Part shown: positions 5,738 to 6,899 of the stretch, piece by piece
How the letters are laid out: every line of letters starts with the position of its first letter
How positions within the stretch are numbered: position 1 is the first letter of the stretch
Assembly (NCBI GenBank): GCA_903831335.1
Contig: CAIKXH010000093.1
Coordinates: 1-6,899 of the forward strand
DNA: 6,899 nt
Direction: 5' to 3'
DNA from: Candidatus Uhrbacteria bacterium
GTDB taxonomy: Bacteria > Patescibacteriota > Patescibacteriia > UBA9934 > GWF2-40-263
Notes under the pieces: model-generated
The model's input: only the letters and a program-made list of their open reading frames with translations
Database searches by the model: none
Told to the model about the DNA's origin: nothing
Program-made: the position numbers and the translations under genes

Positions 5738-5854
5738 AAGTAAGAGTAGAAGAGAAGAAAAGAAGTAAAGTGGTAAAGAAGCAAAGATGCAAAGTTCAAA
5801 TTTTTAAACTTTTCTTCTCTACTTCTCTTCTGCTTTTCTACTTTCTTCATTCTA
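5738..5854. repeat. Purine-arm/pyrimidine-arm inverted repeat element, copy B
   Basis: This fills the gap between the right-edge gene and PrgI. Bases 5746-5771 pair with 5808-5833 at 22 of 26 positions, and an outer stem (5738-5742 with 5839-5843) reaches the base next to the PrgI start codon. The centre is AT-rich, with AAAGTT/AACTTT (5791-5796 with 5807-5812), which competes with the inner end of the main stem. GTAGAAGAGAAGAA (5746-5759), AACTTTTCTTCT (5807-5818) and CTTTTCTACT (5833-5842) recur exactly in the 4369-4484 element, in the same order. Confidence 0.78.
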
Positions 5855-6899
5855 TCAGAACCGGAGTTCATTGTTTAATTTCAAAATAGCAGCAAGCTCT
5901 TCTTTTGTGAGGGTCTCTGCTGTTTTTGAAAGAAGCATGCGCATTTCTTCAAGCGGTTTTCCTTCTTGCATGTCCTTGCGTGCAATATCTAAATACGTCA
6001 GATACAAAGGTGATGATTGCCATGCGCGAATGGCTTCCACCCGTTTTTCATATCCCTGATCTTCTACCAAATGAACAAGATCAATGATTCTTTCTGCAGA
6101 TTGATCTATATTTTTTGCCATTCGTCGAAAGTCCACCAACGATAGTCCGTGCAATTCATCAATAGGGCCGGAAAGTTTTTTCACAAACGTGACATCTTGC
6201 ACATGCGGACGCTGTGAAGAAACAGGCGAAAGATCTTTATTCTGTTTTGCGGCTTCAATCACTCCACGTACTTTTTCTGTGTTAATGTTTTGTTCACGTG
6301 TTGTCATGGCCGCATCTTTTGAGACGGCTGCACTTGCACGAGAAGCATCGGGAGCTGCGGGCGAAACATGCTCCGTAGGTAATTTTCCCGTAAGCTCAAC
6401 ATATCTTTTTGTCATCATCTTTTCTTCTACCCCTGACAATGTTTGCTTTCGTGTTTGCTCTAATTGTTTTTTCTCTAAATATGAAACACGATCTTGTGCA
6501 ACTTTCTCTGAAGCGTGTTTGATAAATACATCCATTCCATTTTCAATCGCTTGCATCATGTCTGCCAATTTTCTTCCTGATATTCCAAGACCACCCGTTT
6601 CTACAGGGCGTTCTATTTGCTTTTGTGTATCAGCAGCATTTCTCACTTCACGAAAACGAGACTCGACAATTTGTCTGCATCGGGTCACGAGCGTTCCGTC
6701 AGAGAGTTGCATGGGCTCAAGTGCACAAATACTCCCAACCATTTCTTCAATGCTTCCAGGTGCTGCCACAGGAGTTTCCATTGCAGTCTGTTTCTTTGTT
6801 TTCACCATTTCGATTTCATGGGCATCCTCTACCTGTGATTCTTTTGTTACTCCGTTTGATTGTTCACGACCGAGACCCTCAACCGATCTTGTCCGCTGC
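5855..6899 (-). CDS. Helical cytoplasmic protein of the secretion cluster, unknown function (partial)
   Basis: I do not recognise a named family. The frame stays open to the right edge with no stop, so the start is outside the window. An internal ATG at 6808 would give 317 residues, but the roughly 30 upstream codons read as ordinary hydrophilic protein sequence, and I treat the gene as cut. At least 347 residues are visible. There is no transmembrane helix or signal peptide. Counting from the 6808 ATG, residues about 70-135 are charged and helical, 145-205 are low-complexity and Ala/Ser/Lys-rich (a likely flexible linker), and 210-317 form a compact helical domain (FVKKLSGPIDELHGLSLVDFRRM to ILKLNNELRF). 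This last part looks the most folded and is the best query for homologues. It is the first visible gene of the PrgI-TraC-VirB4 operon, so a role in or around the secretion machine is inferred. It ends with TGA TAG in tandem. Confidence 0.75.
   Translation of the reverse strand, partial: QRTRSVEGLGREQSNGVTKESQVEDAHEIEMVKTKKQTAMETPVAAPGSIEEMVGSICALEPMQLSDGTLVTRCRQIVESRFREVRNAADTQKQIERPVETGGLGISGRKLADMMQAIENGMDVFIKHASEKVAQDRVSYLEKKQLEQTRKQTLSGVEEKMMTKRYVELTGKLPTEHVSPAAPDASRASAAVSKDAAMTTREQNINTEKVRGVIEAAKQNKDLSPVSSQRPHVQDVTFVKKLSGPIDELHGLSLVDFRRMAKNIDQSAERIIDLVHLVEDQGYEKRVEAIRAWQSSPLYLTYLDIARKDMQEGKPLEEMRMLLSKTAETLTKEELAAILKLNNELRF

Noticed and set aside
4369..5854. Insertion sequences or MITEs with target-site duplications
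   Set aside because: No transposase and no clear direct duplications at the element edges; a relic cannot be excluded, so they are listed only as repeats.
4485..5857. TGA read as glycine, as in some CPR lineages
   Set aside because: Both TGA codons seen at gene ends fit natural C-termini and are followed closely by TAG; no in-frame TGA occurs inside any recognised gene.
5674..5871. Reverse-strand frame of about 65 codons through the 5738-5854 element
   Set aside because: It is a translation of the low-complexity repeat and overlaps PrgI and the upstream gene out of frame.

Overview
The window carries a compact, moderately AT-rich set of bacterial genes. The combination of a PrgI-family protein, a stand-alone TraC/VirB4-N-like protein, a full VirB4 ATPase, a small VirB8-like anchored protein and ComF in one tight operon resembles chromosomal type IV secretion-like clusters of Candidatus Patescibacteria (CPR). 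That lineage is an inference from gene content and style (short spacers, few Shine-Dalgarno sites); there is no rRNA or marker gene here to prove it.

Layout. Bases 1-188 are probably mostly non-coding, though two forward frames are open from the left edge. A 62-residue single-pass membrane protein (189-377) and a dihydrofolate reductase/RibD-C family protein (451-999) lie on the + strand. A strong symmetrical terminator (1001-1028) separates them from everything to the right, which is on the - strand. Reading that strand from right to left: a helical protein of unknown function cut by the right edge (5855-6899), PrgI (5306-5737), a TraC-like protein (4485-5171), VirB4 (2263-4368), a membrane-anchored VirB8-like protein (1692-2261) and ComF (1027-1722). 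ComF ends inside the shared terminator.

How they fit together. VirB4 is the energising ATPase of a type IV secretion machine. PrgI is a small two-helix inner-membrane subunit, the TraC-like protein is a VirB4 N-domain-like partner, and the VirB8-like protein would be a scaffold outside the membrane. ComF is a competence-associated phosphoribosyltransferase-fold protein. No relaxase, coupling ATPase or VirB11 is visible, so conjugation is not shown. DNA or protein transfer, or uptake, is possible.

The most unusual signal is in the gaps. The first three gene junctions of the - strand operon (5738-5854, 5172-5305, 4369-4484) are each 116-134 bases long and almost filled by a long imperfect inverted repeat, while the last two junctions have no gap at all. 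Two of the three elements (4369-4484 and 5738-5854) share exact 14-base and 12-base words and look like copies of one dispersed family. The third is built from TACAGAT heptamers, and every mispair in its two main arms is a G-T wobble on the + strand. Each of the three downstream start codons sits just beyond such an element and has no Shine-Dalgarno sequence.
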